A stretch of 64,000 bases of DNA, taken from NCBI RefSeq assembly GCF_020740795.1, contig NC_067282.1, forward strand, positions 168,174,274 to 168,238,273, given 5' to 3'. The position numbers and the translations under genes are program-made. Below, in pieces: positions 11,601 to 25,600 of this stretch. The stretch is from Apus apus. Its lineage: Eukaryota > Chordata > Aves > Apodiformes > Apodidae. The notes under the pieces were generated by a model. That model was not told the origin of the DNA. It did not search any database and saw only the letters and a program-made list of their open reading frames with translations. Numbering within the stretch: position 1 is the stretch's first letter; each line of letters starts with the position of its first letter.

Positions 11601-12300
11601 CCCTCTCCCCTTCCACAGTTTCATTTCAACGTGATTTTTGACAAAAAACATTTTGCAAGTTCACTTCAAAGTGAATTAGAAATACTGAAACTACCTTGCT
11701 TAGTACATTTGAACCAAAGTGTTGGTTATGTAAGTTCTGCCTTTATGCATTCTATCCCATGTTAAATGAACTGCCAAGAAGCACAATGCTCAACAGTGAA
11801 CATAGGCGTGATGCTTCACAGTAATTTCCTGGACAGGAAATGAAAGGCTATGGATACGCTGAGCTGTGAAACCTTGACTTTCACCACGTAAGACTCTTGT
11901 TATTAACTGATGAGAGATAGAGCACACTGACAATATTAAAAACAAAATCTGTACGGATTCAGTTCCCCAGTGTTTGTTCACAACTGGAGAGTGAAGTTTG
12001 ATCGGGCCTCAAATTATTGTAACAACTTGATTTATCTATTAAAGCCTTTTTGTATTTCTTGTATTTGCTTTAGGTTGTACAAATAACATTTGTAAAAGTA
12101 AACTGCTCGAGAAGAAAGCTCCATACCCCATGCATCAACCACCTGGAAATGAAAGGCATGTTCCAATCTGTACTAAACAAGTATTCCCACTGCTCTTCAT
12201 TACTCACAAAATACATAATATCGGCAGAGAATTGTTAGCTATCCCCTCTATCTCATGTTCTTATATCAACAACCAGACAACTAGAATTTTTTTCTCTAAA
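8675..12300. other. Intergenic DNA between TBC1D15 3' end and TPH2
   Basis: AT-rich unique sequence with no recognisable exon or repeat. Short open frames here have no family features. The right-hand portion may belong to a long TBC1D15 3'UTR. Confidence 0.45.
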
Positions 12301-12336
12301 TATTATTTAATTAAAAACACTAAATCAGCTTTGATT

Positions 12337-13481
12337 TTTATTTTATATATGTACAATAGTTACCAAATAATGAATACACTGAATCAGTTATGTTAAATTT
12401 CACATAACGTCAAAGGACATCAACGTGGCATAGAATAAACTCACACTGCCTTTTGCATATACAAAAAAATGCATTAATGGTAATTGTGATTACTGTTTTG
12501 GTTTGTGGGGTTTTTATAACCTGCTTACTAATTCTCCAAATATTGTTGGCATAAAAACAGTGTAAGTAGTTAACTGATCAGTTAATATATTAGCAAAGAT
12601 AAACATTAGTAAAGTTTGCAAGAAATCAATTGCAAAATTACCTCAAGTCTAGGACTGAAATGTATCCACATGAAAGTTACCTTCAGTTAGAAAAGTTCTG
12701 AAAAAAGAGCCCAAGTTGGAGCTGTGCATTAATTTGGTCAAACTGATTCATTTGAGTGAACAGTCAAGTTTATTCAGATATTGAAAATATTACTATTCTT
12801 TTAGTATTCACAAATATTTGTGTATATAGTGTGTGCATGTGTGTAAATATATATATGCATATATAAAGTGAAGATATGTTAATGTAAAAATATACTGTTC
12901 AACCACTCCCAATTACACAAAATCCAGTATATGGACATTAAACTGTGTAAGTATAAATGTCCACTTCAAATCTACATTCAACCAGCAACAAATACTTAGA
13001 AGTATTTTTGTAAACATTTGAGATAGAGCAAAACCCATTCATTTACAAAACGAACCTTCTTTAACACATCAGCATCTCTTCAGCTTGAAAATTTTATACA
13101 ACAGCTTCAGCTGGCCTACTGTGAATCTGCTCAAATCAAAGAGCTTACACTGTCCTAGATCAGTAAGTGTGAAAGCTCAGCAAATGCAGAATTTTCACAT
13201 TCATTCTTAATTACCATCCATTTCCAGTTCACCAGCAAAAAGAAAAATGCACTTGGCTACAAAAATATTAAGGAATGTTATTGAAAACAAAAGGCTATTT
13301 TGGTAGAAGAAACTACAAAAATAGTTGAGTCATGTTGTAAAGCTTTAATGCAAGAGCATTACAGTACAGATTTTCTTTCCAACCTTAAAGCTTAATCAAT
13401 ACCAAATTTAAATATCCATCTCTCAAGTGCTCGAAAAAAACGTGCTCAGTAAAAGTCTTTCTTCAGTTTAACCAACTGTAA
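12337..13481 (-). other. TBC1D15: Putative TBC1D15 3'UTR
   Basis: The sequence downstream of the TBC1D15 stop codon is AT-rich. Candidate AATAAA poly(A) signals on the minus strand lie at 12774-12769 (about 710 nt after the stop) and 12342-12337 (about 1.14 kb after). Which is used cannot be told from sequence. An AT/GT-rich microsatellite sits at 12820-12867. Confidence 0.4.
12820..12867 (+). repeat. GT/AT-rich microsatellite-like tract
   Basis: Alternating purine-pyrimidine steps (TGTGTATATAGTGTGTGCATG, then TGTGTAAATATATATATG and GCATATATAAAG). It is likely length-variable. It falls in the probable TBC1D15 3'UTR. Confidence 0.6.
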
Positions 13482-13688
13482 TTATGCAGGTGTCAGGCTC
13501 TGTGTCCCAGGCATCTGTTGAGTGCTGTCCCTCGTTCCATTGGCAGCAATTACAGGTGTTGAGATATTCTGGTACAGTGATGTGGGGCAACCCAACAAAG
13601 CTCCACTTTCATCCTCTCCAGTATCTGAATCTGGTGTTACAGAACTGCTTTCGATCCCCAGGATCTCACTAACTGCTTGAGGCAATTC
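13482..13688 (-). CDS. TBC1D15: TBC1D15 exon 17 (last coding exon, residues 600-667 and stop)
   Basis: Begins ELPQAVSEILGIE after a TCCCTAG acceptor and ends with SLTPA and TGA. The middle contains an acidic PDSDTGEDES stretch and a low-complexity Ser/Thr/Asn tail, which is the fast-evolving C-terminus of the family. Confidence 0.95.
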   Translation of the reverse strand, partial: ELPQAVSEILGIESSSVTPDSDTGEDESGALLGCPTSLYQNISTPVIAANGTRDSTQQMPGTQSLTPA

Positions 13689-16600
13689 CTAGGGATGAAG
13701 GAGGGGTTAAAAACAAAATTAATAATCACTGTAATTAAATGAAAAAAGTTAACAAGGTCACTCATCAGTCAGCTCCCCACCCCCAGTAAGTAATCAGTCA
13801 TCTGAATTGAACTCTTTCAGCTTTAGTTCCATTAAAGTTACTGGGTTTTGTATCTGCTTTTTGAAAAGACAGCAACAAGAACAAACTCAGGAATCAATTC
13901 CCGATTAATATAATCTTCATTACAAAAATAAAAGTCTAACCACCTATTATAATTACAATTCATATTATTGAAATAAGTTTTATTGAGTGAACCATTAGTT
14001 TCTGCCTAGTAAGTCTGGTATGCTTTCAATGCATCTTTCACCTCATCTTTCTTGAGCACACTGAACATCAGACTACTTGTGCTGAGGTTATCTAGTAAGA
14101 GGTAAGAAATCACAACCAAAAGGCACAATCCAGCTTTCCCAAGTGAACAATATTACTCTATAAAATCAATCACTCTTGCTTATAGACTTTTAGAATTTAG
14201 GTGCTGTATAGATACAGCACATGCTCTATCATACCCAGGCATTTAGTTATTTCATGTCATACATGTACTATTACAGCCAAATACACAGTTATTCTATAAA
14301 ATCTCACAGTAGATACAGTCAAAATATCTTTACCTTGCAATTCATCATCTGCATAGAAATTGCTTCTGCTTTGCAGAGGATATATTCCACGTCAATTTTC
14401 ATAGACAGTTCATTGATATGCTAAAAATATTTCACAAAGAATAGTATATGTGATAAATGGTAAATACGTTTTATTGTAAAATACACTAATACTGTATTGC
14501 AGTCCTAAAAAATATCACCTTAGAAGCTTACCCATTAAGCTATGAAGTGGTAAACACACTATTTGCTTTGACAAATGGGTACTGAAAGCTGTAGAATGCA
14601 ACAGCTGGTTTTCACCAGTATCCAAGATCTGCAAGAGGATTCACGGTAACTCTAAATGTGACAAACTCTCCTAGGTACCCCCAGTTCTCTCATTTTCAAA
14701 GATGTAACAAATAAGATTACAGAAGAAAAAGCAAAAATTAAACATATTAAGCAGCAGTCTAAGGGGGGGAACAGTTTTCCATTTGTTAATGATCTTATCA
14801 CTAAACACAGACATCAAATAAACCATTTTAAAAGGACAGAGGACATTCAGTTCACATTTAACCCTTTACAAGATAGTACACACCTTTCCCCCTCAACATG
14901 AAACACAAACTTATTGCAGTAACTCCAAAAAGTTTATTATTATTTTTAAAATGCATAAGAACTCAGTACCTTTAATATTTCATTAAAGCCATAGTGCTTG
15001 TCCATTATTTGCTGTTTTTCAGATTCTAGGATAGCACAACAAAGTAGAAGATGAAAATTCTGACAAGGCAATTCTGTCCACATGACCTGTTAAAATATGA
15101 AAAAGACTTCTGAAATGCTTATGATCTCCCTCTGAAAAGAAAGGCAGTTCTTGGAAAATAAGTAAGCCCCGAAGCTAAGTGTCTTAACAATAAGCTATTT
15201 TTGAAAGTAACTATTTATGCAATTATTTTAAATTTTTCTTTTAGCCAGTTGGTGACAACTGCAAGTCTGAGTCACCAAATGCTTATCAGGTTCTTTAAGA
15301 CTTCTGTGCCTACCAGGTTTACCACTATAATGCTATTAGGCTGCCTGAGCTTGCAGTCTTGTGAACATGTGTTCTGCCTCAGCTCATGTGAAATTCTCCT
15401 ACTCAAAATTATCAACTGTACAGAAGTAATTAAACCTAACAAATTATTTGTGTGACTTACTGTGTCTGCATTAAGTCTGAATTAGAAGAAGTGCTCAGCA
15501 GTCCCTCCAAAAGGCTCGAGCGGTTATAAATAAGGTGCTAAAGTTGTTCCCACTCCCCCCCTACAAGATCCCAAACACATGTAAACCTAGGAGTTGGGGG
15601 TGGCAGGGTGTTACTTTCTGTCTGAAGACACATTGGTGTTCAGTCCCACAGAGGCCACAGATAACGATTCTCAAGTTCATTGGGACTGATATGTGCATCC
15701 TCAGAATTAATACCCTGTTTTAGCATGTTCATGAGAGTAAAAATTTTTTTTAAGAGTACTTTAAGAGAATGTGTATGGTGGGCAGAAAGCTGGAGAACAG
15801 TTTTGACAACAAAAAAAGGAAGGAAACAAAAAATTGTTTGCCTGAATTACTGACAAACAGATAAAGGGATTTAATTCACTGGATTTACTCTCAAAAAAAG
15901 GCAGGTTAAAAAAGCAGGCTCATGAAGGTTCAGTCATACTTCACTAGTAAAAATTTTCTTTCTTCATGATTGATGGAATACAGCCTTAAAGCTCAACAAG
16001 AACCAACTTACACTTGAACTTCTATCACGAGTACATGAACCCCATAAACAGAATTGCATAAATCGGATAAATCGGAAAAGTATCCAGATCAAATTCACCC
16101 AAAATAAAGTGCAATTAATCTTGAATGTTTCAATCAGGATTTAACTCACTCCAGTTAAATTTCCTATATTTTTCAGGCATCCAATGTTCTTTTAAAGCAT
16201 TCTCTCACTCCAGGAAAATGGCTGGAATGTAGTAGGCTGATAAACAATAATAAACATACAAAAACGTCTATAGTCTACCAAACACCATTTGTCTACACAC
16301 TATTGGTTTGGTTTTTTTTTTACTTCTGCTTTGTAAGAAGGAAGTATCAGCTGTACATGGATGTAGTTCAACATCAATTTTGCAGATAAAGAGAGCAAAC
16401 TACTGCCTACACATTTCCAGCACACTCAAATTCTCGTGGTACACATACTATGAACCATCTATAACCATCACTAAATCAGGCTGTCTCTTGGCGTGAAATC
16501 TAAACCAGAACATAGATGATGGAAACACGACATTGAAGGACATGGAGGAAATAAAACCAAAATATAGAACCATTTAACAGTTACTTTTTATAGACATTAA

Positions 16601-19600
16601 CAGAATATTTAACTTGCATATGTACAATTTAATGCTTAAAACATCTGTTTTAACAAGTATTTGCTTCAAGATGTAACTTCAGTAGAAGCTGGATGCAGCA
16701 CACCTTCAAGAGTAGAAAAAACCCAAAATACTAACATGGAAATTTACAAACATTCTCTCCTCTCTGAGGAAAATTAGAAGCTGTCACCTGCTGCTAATAC
16801 CAGCTGCACAGAAATCTATACATTTTGCTACTATTTCTAACACATCTTTCAAAATCTGGAGCAGAGCATGCACTTAAGCTGATGTATGTAAATACGTAAC
16901 AGCAGCATCACAAAGTGCTAAAAAGGATGAAAGAAAAACAGCATTAATATAAAAATATACCATTTAAGTGCAGTAACTCTTTTCCTCCTATTTCTTTTTA
17001 ATAAAGCTATGCAGGACTAATTTGTCATCCTGGTTTTATACTCTGTAAGCTGTACTGGCTTTAACACTGGAGATGAAGAGTCAGCTGCTGTGGAATTTTG
17101 CAACAGACTTTTTCTTTTTGCATTATTCTTGTTCTATCCAGTCTTGCTGCACCACCTCGAGAATGAAGTGGCACACTGTGGAAAGGAAAGATTAAGACCT
17201 GGCTGGAACTACCAGGTGACACTGTCTGCCCCTCCTCTGTAAAGAAAGGACTGAGCTGCTCTCAATTTTGGGACACCAAAGCAGTGGCTCAGTATGGTAT
17301 CTGGGCTGAATTTGAGAGACACTGCTAAAATGTACTGCAAATAATCCCACCAACAGACAGAGCAATTATAACCTGTATCAGTATTTCTATAAAAAGATGC
17401 TGCATACAGCATTTTAAATAACTGCAATCACATAATGTGTCTTAACTTATCCACACAAGGTGGAACGCCACCTCTCTAGCGTGTGCACTGCCCAGCATCA
17501 CCTGCTGCACCATGTCACCATGATGCAGCCACCCACTTTTTCTACCAAATCTGATTATTAAGGCTTTTACTCAGTGAGAGAGGGCTTGGTTGTAGCCTCT
17601 ACTCCAGCTGATGGGGACTGCTATCTCCCATCTCTAAGGTGAATGAGTAATAACCAGTCTGGTGAAGAACCTTCTTTCTAGCAAAGAAATTGAATACTTG
17701 TAGTAAACATACATTATGATGTGCTAGAAGGAACCTACAAGACTACCAGATATCAATAGGTTTCCATCATATTCCTAAGACATAAAAAATATACTTAAGA
17801 GTTAGAAATACAGTGTGTTTCTCTTCTGTACGTGCACATATACACACATTAAAGCAGAGGTGATAAAAACATGCTAGCCTGGAACTATAAACTACACATA
17901 TAAATACAGATACTGTTGTCATCAATAGAAAAATTAGTCTTTAAAAGACAAAGAAGACAACATAGCACTGAGGGGGAAGAAATGAGATGGGAGTATTTTT
18001 TTTCCCCAGAATCACTATGATTTATACCTTGGAATAAGAGAATTCTTCTGGTTTTGCATATTTTGGTTCCCTTATTTATGCATGTTATTCATAAAGTTTA
18101 GTCCTCTTCAGTTAAAATACCACCTCAATACTCTATGATAGTAAATTCCACTAACCAGTGATAAAAAGCTAAAAAAGATTTATTTTAGGTAGTTTTAAAT
18201 ACTGGTCCTCCTCTTTATGTGACTCCTTTTTCATTAGTGGAAAAAGTGAATAAAAGCATCAGCATTATTTTTCATTATAGCAGAAACAACATTATTTTTC
18301 ATTATATTACAAAATTTATGCATCTCAGTCCTGCTCTTTTCATTACCCTTCTGTTCCCCAGCACAGCTCTATGTGATGTTATGTCCTAGAAAATACTCCT
18401 TCCATTCATCTGAACATTTATTCTCTTGCTCGGGAGTTTTCAGTGGATACTGTGCATTTTAGACAATAAACTTGTACTGTTGACACACTTCATTTTCTTG
18501 AAACAAAGAATTAAAGTGTTCAACAAAAACGCTAGTTTATCTTAATTACTCCATCTGATTCCAAGATCACCTAAATAAAAAAAATCTCTCTTTAACCTGG
18601 AATTATTAGAACTTCCACTATTTGACGTTTTAGATTATATTATTTGGCATAATGAGGCCTTATCAGCAAGATTAACTGGACCTTCTGACATCATCCTCTT
18701 TATGTTTTTGGCTAACAAAAAAACTAGCCTGCCAGTTCTTCATTCCACTTATCTATGAAGTACTAACAATATCAAGGAATTAATCACACACAAATGCTAT
18801 TTATTTTAGTACAAGCTCTTTTCCATTAAATGTTAACTGATACTCTCCACTTACTACCTCATCTGAAGGATCCTGTCCAAAACTTTTTGAAAAAGCCAAT
18901 TTATCCCCACTAGCTCTTATTTTTCCACTAACTTCCCAAGTTGTTGTTTTGGCCAAAAGACATAACATGCTACTATGTCCTCACCTCACTGCACTGAATC
19001 AGTTGAAAAAAATGTATAAACTATCAGAGCAATAATCACTTCGCAGAATGATCCATGCTTTTTGTTCTAAAGTCCGAAGACTACTGGAATTTGTGAGATT
19101 AAATATCTCCTTACCTCCCAGAGTCGAAGAATGTCTTGAAAGCTAAATTCCCTTTTAAATCTGATAAGAAGCCATCGGAAACAAAAATAAAGGTAGCCTG
19201 AGTCTTGAGATTCTAGGAATAAGAGGTACATTTCATAAACATCCAATTTTGTTAAGACAACACAGGGGGAGGGATTGGGGACAGCAGGGAAGGCAACAAC
19301 AACATACTTTACAGCTACACAATCACACCACTGATTTTTGAGATGGTAGACCCTTTTCAGAATCAAAGAAGTTTGCCATATATTTACATTTGGCATAAAG
19401 TCAGTAACAAGATGACCCTGTTCTTCTATAGACATGGAGCAATTATTGAAGACTTTTAGGCACTGCTAATTTACAAGTCCTGTATTCATATACGTATTCC
19501 ACCATTGGAATTACGTTCAAAGACTGGTAAGAATGCAGCAAGAATGCACAGAGAATGCAGCAAGTTGGTTTAGTTAGGGCATGGCTAACACACCTACCTA

Positions 19601-22600
19601 AATAACTGCAAAATCCACTGTCTAGTAAACGAAGCAAAGTACTCAGCTGAATTAGTTGTGTCTTCATGCCCTGCATCTGTTCTTCAAAATTCTGATGCTA
19701 GATGGAATAAAATATTAGCATTGTCATTTTTATTATTCAACTACAATTGAGATTTACAGGCATTTTGGTTCTCATCTTTTTGGTATTTAACATACAGATA
19801 TTTAACTATACTTCTTCCTAACGTCTGCCTTTTACTGAAAAGTTTAACTAGTGAACTGTGCTTCTTTGGTAACGCTTTTGTATGTAATAAATACTATTTT
19901 AAATCAGCCTATGTTCTCTAAGCCCAGGCAGTACTACTGCACTGAAACCAAAGGGATAACCTCTTTTCATTCTCATACTAGTCACATATTACATGTTTCA
20001 CAACAAGAAAAATTCATAAAAGCTTCCATTTGTGGAAACTCTAAATCGCGTTTAACAAATGCCAAAAGTTAAGTACAACAGGGAGCTATTATCTTGGAAA
20101 AAGCCTGCTAGAGAACTCCGATTAATCAAATTTGTCTCTGATGGTTCAGAGTTACTTTGGAATTTCCGAGGAACTGAATTTGTCTATATTGCACATTACT
20201 AGTATAATGAACTCACCACAACTTGTGCCAATCAGAAAAGATACACTGACTTCAAACACAAGACGATTACTTCAAAACAATTTAAAATAAACAATTAAAT
20301 TCATGAAATAGAATTATCCATTGCTTATCTATTTATGTAGGCTAAAAAAGTCCTGTTTTACCATTTGTTCCATGTATGATACAAAGCACCAAAAGGCATC
20401 TACTTCATTTTCCATAACATACAAGACAGGTGAAAGCAAGTCGCTCATCCCCTGGACATAACCTTGAAGGACAAAAAGGAAAAAAAATTTAAAGGGCAAG
20501 TAGGACTGCAGTTAACTCAGCAGTTAAACAGTTATTCCTTCAAGTGTGTTGAAGGACTAAGTGAAATGGAAGTTTGCATTCCAAGTTTGTACAGATACTA
20601 TAATTTTCCAACTCAATCACCAGCAAAGACATTTTGTATTAATAACAGCCAACACACAGCCAATGTAACAAGACTTAGCAGCAGTTTCTGCCAATCTAAG
20701 AGAACATAAACCAAATGCACTGTTTTTGTAGTTGAGAATATACATACAAGCTGAGCTGACACCAGAAGAAATTTAGCAAAAAAAATATATATTGATATTT
20801 TTAAGAAGATTAAATATACCTTGCACCACCACAAATACAGACTCGTATTTATTCTGCTCTCCAGCTGTAATTGGTTCCTTTCTTCCATACATTTAAAATA
20901 TTTTAATGTATTCCCACCTTTTTTGACCTTTAACTGCAGATTTTATTTTCAAATATATTTGAAGAGATGTTGGGTTTTGATCCCAGTAAAACTTATGGTG
21001 CAATAGCTTTTACGAAGAAAATTTTGCACTTAACATGCCTTTTTTCTGGCACTGAATATACTCTTAGGATTCCTGTATTTAGGGAAGTAGGGACTGTTCT
21101 GCTTGGATGCTATTTTGAATACACTGAAGCCTAAGACCATCTATGTAACCAAGCAGCCAACATCAAAGATGATTACTACCTATAAAACTGCAGAAGTGGA
21201 CTAACAGCAAAGTATTGCTAGTGAGAAGTATGGAAGAAATGCACACCCAGACCTGATTCAAGGAAGTTAATGCTTCTGTGCCCAGAAATCGTATATCAAG
21301 TTCATAAGCCCTAAAAAGCACTCACATGACTTATAAGGAAAGCTTACATTTAACTGGATAATAAGATGCCCATTTTTAAAGCATATAATTTTTACAAATA
21401 GCTAGAAAATTTTTGTTGTATAGAAAACTTTGTCAAAATTGCACATATTTTTAATGCTTCTTCCAGCTTCCTCATTTGTAATTAACAGCCCAATTAAAAA
21501 CAGTAGAGGACCAGGTTTTTAGAACTCATTTTCCCCCTCCTTTCTCACTCTTCCAACTACCTTACCACTGATGCTCAAGTCAACTTATCTACTGCCCTAT
21601 TGCTGCTGACCCCTCTTAAGTAAGGGAGAACATGATTTATGTGTACAACTGTCATCAGCGTTTGGTTCAACATGACATGACACTTCTAAATTAGACTCAA
21701 GCTTGGTTGATTCCATTTCTTAATGATGTATTTGTAACTGAATAACTGAAAAAAGGATTGGAGTATGGCTGAAAATATGGAGTAGAGTGAGAAGAAAGAC
21801 AGAACAAGGAAAACAGGTAAATAATTAAAAGGTTGGGAGAAAAAATGCCTTATTCCCTGCACATTTAATACCATTGCAAATTAAACGCATAGAAAATTCT
21901 GTTCAAGACAGTTTAAAAGTATCTTAAAGAATGAAGCCGATTTCATTGACACAGATTTCAGGAATTCATTCAAATAAATCTTGTATTGAAAGCTGTTCTG
22001 TAACCTAGCCTATCTGGCAGTTATATTCAGACCTCTCTACAGCTGTTGTTGAAGGATTAAGAGGAGCATTGTACCAATGCTTCAGTATCTTAGAAGCCCT
22101 GGATAGATACAATGTCAAATATATTTCTGTTACTCCTTCTTGTTTATAAAACAGAAGACTTATCCACTGCATACACTTAAGCCATCTAAGACATGTGTTT
22201 AATAGAGTGGGTAGTGAACACATCTGAATTTCACTTATGACATCACACTTAAATGTATATTGAAATGTGGAAAGGAACATGAAACAGAAATACATCTTTA
22301 AACAGTCTGAGTCAGTTACAGTTTTCCCTTTCTTCTTCAAGCCAAAGATCAAATGTCTCTGCAGACTTGACAGAACAGACAAAAGCTGGCAAGAATGACA
22401 GCTCTGCAGCAAGCTTACCAGCTATTAAAGATTTTTTTTCCTAATTTCTTTCTTCAGAATCTGGCACGAAGTGGACTTCTGGATTCCCAACAGAATAGCA
22501 AAAACCCCAAACAAACAAACAAACAAAACAAGTACACAACAGGCAAATGTCATGCTGGGGTGGAAGAAGGAACCAGCTAGAAGTGTCTTTTCCCTCCCTC

Positions 22601-25600
22601 TCTTCCAAGACAACTAACAGAAGATAAGACTTAGACATCTCATACACTGTGATGGAAGCAAGACATTTCACACTCTGCTCTTCCTTCTGCAACAGACACA
22701 TACGTGCAAACATAATTTTTTACAGACTGTTAAGTGTGCTCCTCAAGATCCAGCTTTTAAAGTATTCATAAGGACACTCATGTTTACAAACAGCTGGTTC
22801 AGCATACTGAATTTTAATTACCAGAGTGGCATCTGGTTTATCTTTTTTTATAGAGACATCAGTCTTTAAAATGTAGATAACACACAGGTTCCAAAGACCC
22901 AAACCCTTTTAAAACTCTGAAAAGCACACCTGCTTCAATTCTAAAAAAAAATAAATAATCACAAAACAACACATCAACAGAAGGGTTATGGTGAAGAGAA
23001 ACCACCACTTAATCCCCAATCCCACCTCAGCTAATGAATGCAAATGTCTGTGATAAGCACCACGTAGAATAGAGGAAGAAACAGGATGAGAAACTGAACA
23101 AAGTTATCCACATTTTTTAAATATATATCTTGACATTTATAAAAAGCATTGTAATCAGTGCAAGTTCAATTGTATTAACAGGCCTTAACAGCAAAGCTGC
23201 ACATCAGAAACTAAGCAGGCTTTTACAATCAGAGGATCACAACTTACCTAAGTCAAAGTCATACATGCAATAGGTCATCAAAATATCATGAAGTAAAATC
23301 AATCCTGGATTATCCTCGCCTTCGTAGAATTTATTTGTTCGATCTGTCCTGTTTACATCTTTTTCTAAAAAAAGTCCAGATTTAAAAATGGTTTCAAACA
23401 AGTTCTACAACAAACCCAGCATCAGCTGAACTCAGAATGCTTCCTTAAGCTGCTAATTTTTTTAAGCTCTTAAGTGTTTAAGACAACTGCTTAACTTAAT
23501 GTCATTAAAAAATAAAGAATACTTTAAAGGAAAGAAAATCCTTCCTGTCTGCAATGAAAGAACGTGCTTCTAAACAGACTTTACAGCTCTTTTCTTTTTT
23601 TGTTGTTAATACTTTTCATGGAAAATATCCTGAATATGATTCAATGAAAATGTTTTCCCTGACAGAGATTAAGAGCAATTTCATGTGAGTTAGCTATGCA
23701 GTGCCATTTATGAATACTTCTGTGATGCAGCATAAGGCATAGTAGGAAAGTTACCACATGATCAGTGATCAGTTACCAAAGACAGCGTGATAGCTTACCA
23801 CAGCATGTTTATAAATTCTGTGTAACAAGTTCCTATAACTCATATGTCTCAAACATACCAAGCACACAGCGGACTCTTAAATTAGGTGAAATCCAGGATG
23901 AATGTGTCGAAATAAGAAAAATCGTGAGTGCGCTTTAATAAAAGGAGTATTTTGTAGGTTTGGATCTGGTTTACAACATAATCCTAGTATTGTAATTTGC
24001 ATTTCAAAGACTTGAAAAGCAAAAAAACCTGATTCAACAGAAAGAAAACTTCTGCCTTTTTCACTCTGAATATTATTTTTTTCCCTATTAATACACACAT
24101 ACACAGTCTCTAAAAAAGGTAGTTTACTAATCTACTAAAATATCTTCCCAACCCTTTCAGCTTGCCTGTAGAATAACTGTATGAAATGAATTTAGTCCAT
24201 GTCTCAGAATACTGCAAAAACCTTATCCTGTCTCTTGAAATAATTATTTAGGAATCCTAAACATTGGTGCCCAAATCTCACTACCAAAGATTACTGAGGA
24301 TACAAACAGCTAATAGTCAGCAAAACTTGATTAAATTTTTAAAAGTAGGTATAAAATTCTGCAAGTCAGAATGCACATATATAAAACCTGTAAGAAAATG
24401 TAAAATATAAACAGACGTTGTCACATTTTTATTGTATGTCATTATTTTTATCACATTCCCAATAAAATGAAATAATGAAATAACATTAAATAAAGAACCT
24501 ATTGTTATTAAGCAAGTAAGTTAAAAAGTCCAGCCATTCTGTAACACTAACGTGTACAGCTCTGAATTACTCTGGTTAAGAAAGTTTTAGGGTAAGTATA
24601 TAACAAAGTTTAGATGCCACTGAGAACAGCAGTATTACTTTTTAGTGCCTCTTAATACAGGTTACTCTACTTGTTTCATTTTATCAACTTCATATTGAAT
24701 TCTAGAAGTGTGGGAATTGTACAGTTAGGTATGTTTCTAAATCTGAACTTACCTATAAGACTCCGGTAATCTCTTAATCTTGAATTTCGCTTTTCTTGTT
24801 CCTCACTGACAGATTTCCACTGCAGTTTCATCCTAAAATACTCATCCCTGAAGCAGAAAGGTAATTTTGAAACCAAAACTTTGCATTTCTTTCTTTTTTT
24901 GTTTAAGCATTCATTCATTCCATTTGTTCTCACATAAATAGGACAGCAACACCCTGTTTATGTAGGATTTTTACTTTCATATAATGATTATTTTTAATAA
25001 AGTCTCACACACTTCTTTGCACTCAGTCTCTAGCAGCTGTCTTTCAAGTTTCCAAAAAACTTTCTACATCACTATATGCCTTAAGATAAAAGCACCTTTT
25101 AATTTATTTTTAACAAAACCTCTACTGTACTCACGTTTTCCTTTTTTGCAGATTTGCTCTCTCTTCTTTAGTGCTATTCCAAGGAAAATAGCCCAAAAGA
25201 AATTTCCATGCTTCTTTTCTAAGAGTATGGCAGAGACCCTAGGGAAAAATGGGTATGAAACATTAACAAAAAGACTATTTTGATTTTGTAAGGAATGTTC
25301 CTATAGTGATACAACACTTGTTAAAGTAACAACTTAGAGAGGAATTTTTACAATAAGCTTCTTTTTACACTGTAGTCAAATCTTAGACTGCTAACTGAAT
25401 ATCACAAGTGGAAGAAGAGAGGAAGAGAATGTAATTAAGCAGAAAACTGTAGAAGCATTGAATTAATCCTTGTAACACAGAAAAAGAAACCTCACCGAAG
25501 TATAGTTCTTCCTATATTTTTTGCTTCCCTGCTGGAAATAAAAGCCTTATGGGCATCACAGACTTCATGAAGCAAAAAAATTACCTCTAAAATATATGTA

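Noticed and set aside
13484-13672. Plus-strand open frame opposite the TBC1D15 last exon
   Set aside because: Antisense shadow of a verified exon.
22505-22531. AAAC-rich simple repeat suspected to be a retrotransposon tail
   Set aside because: No SINE or LINE body was recognised next to it; just a short simple repeat.
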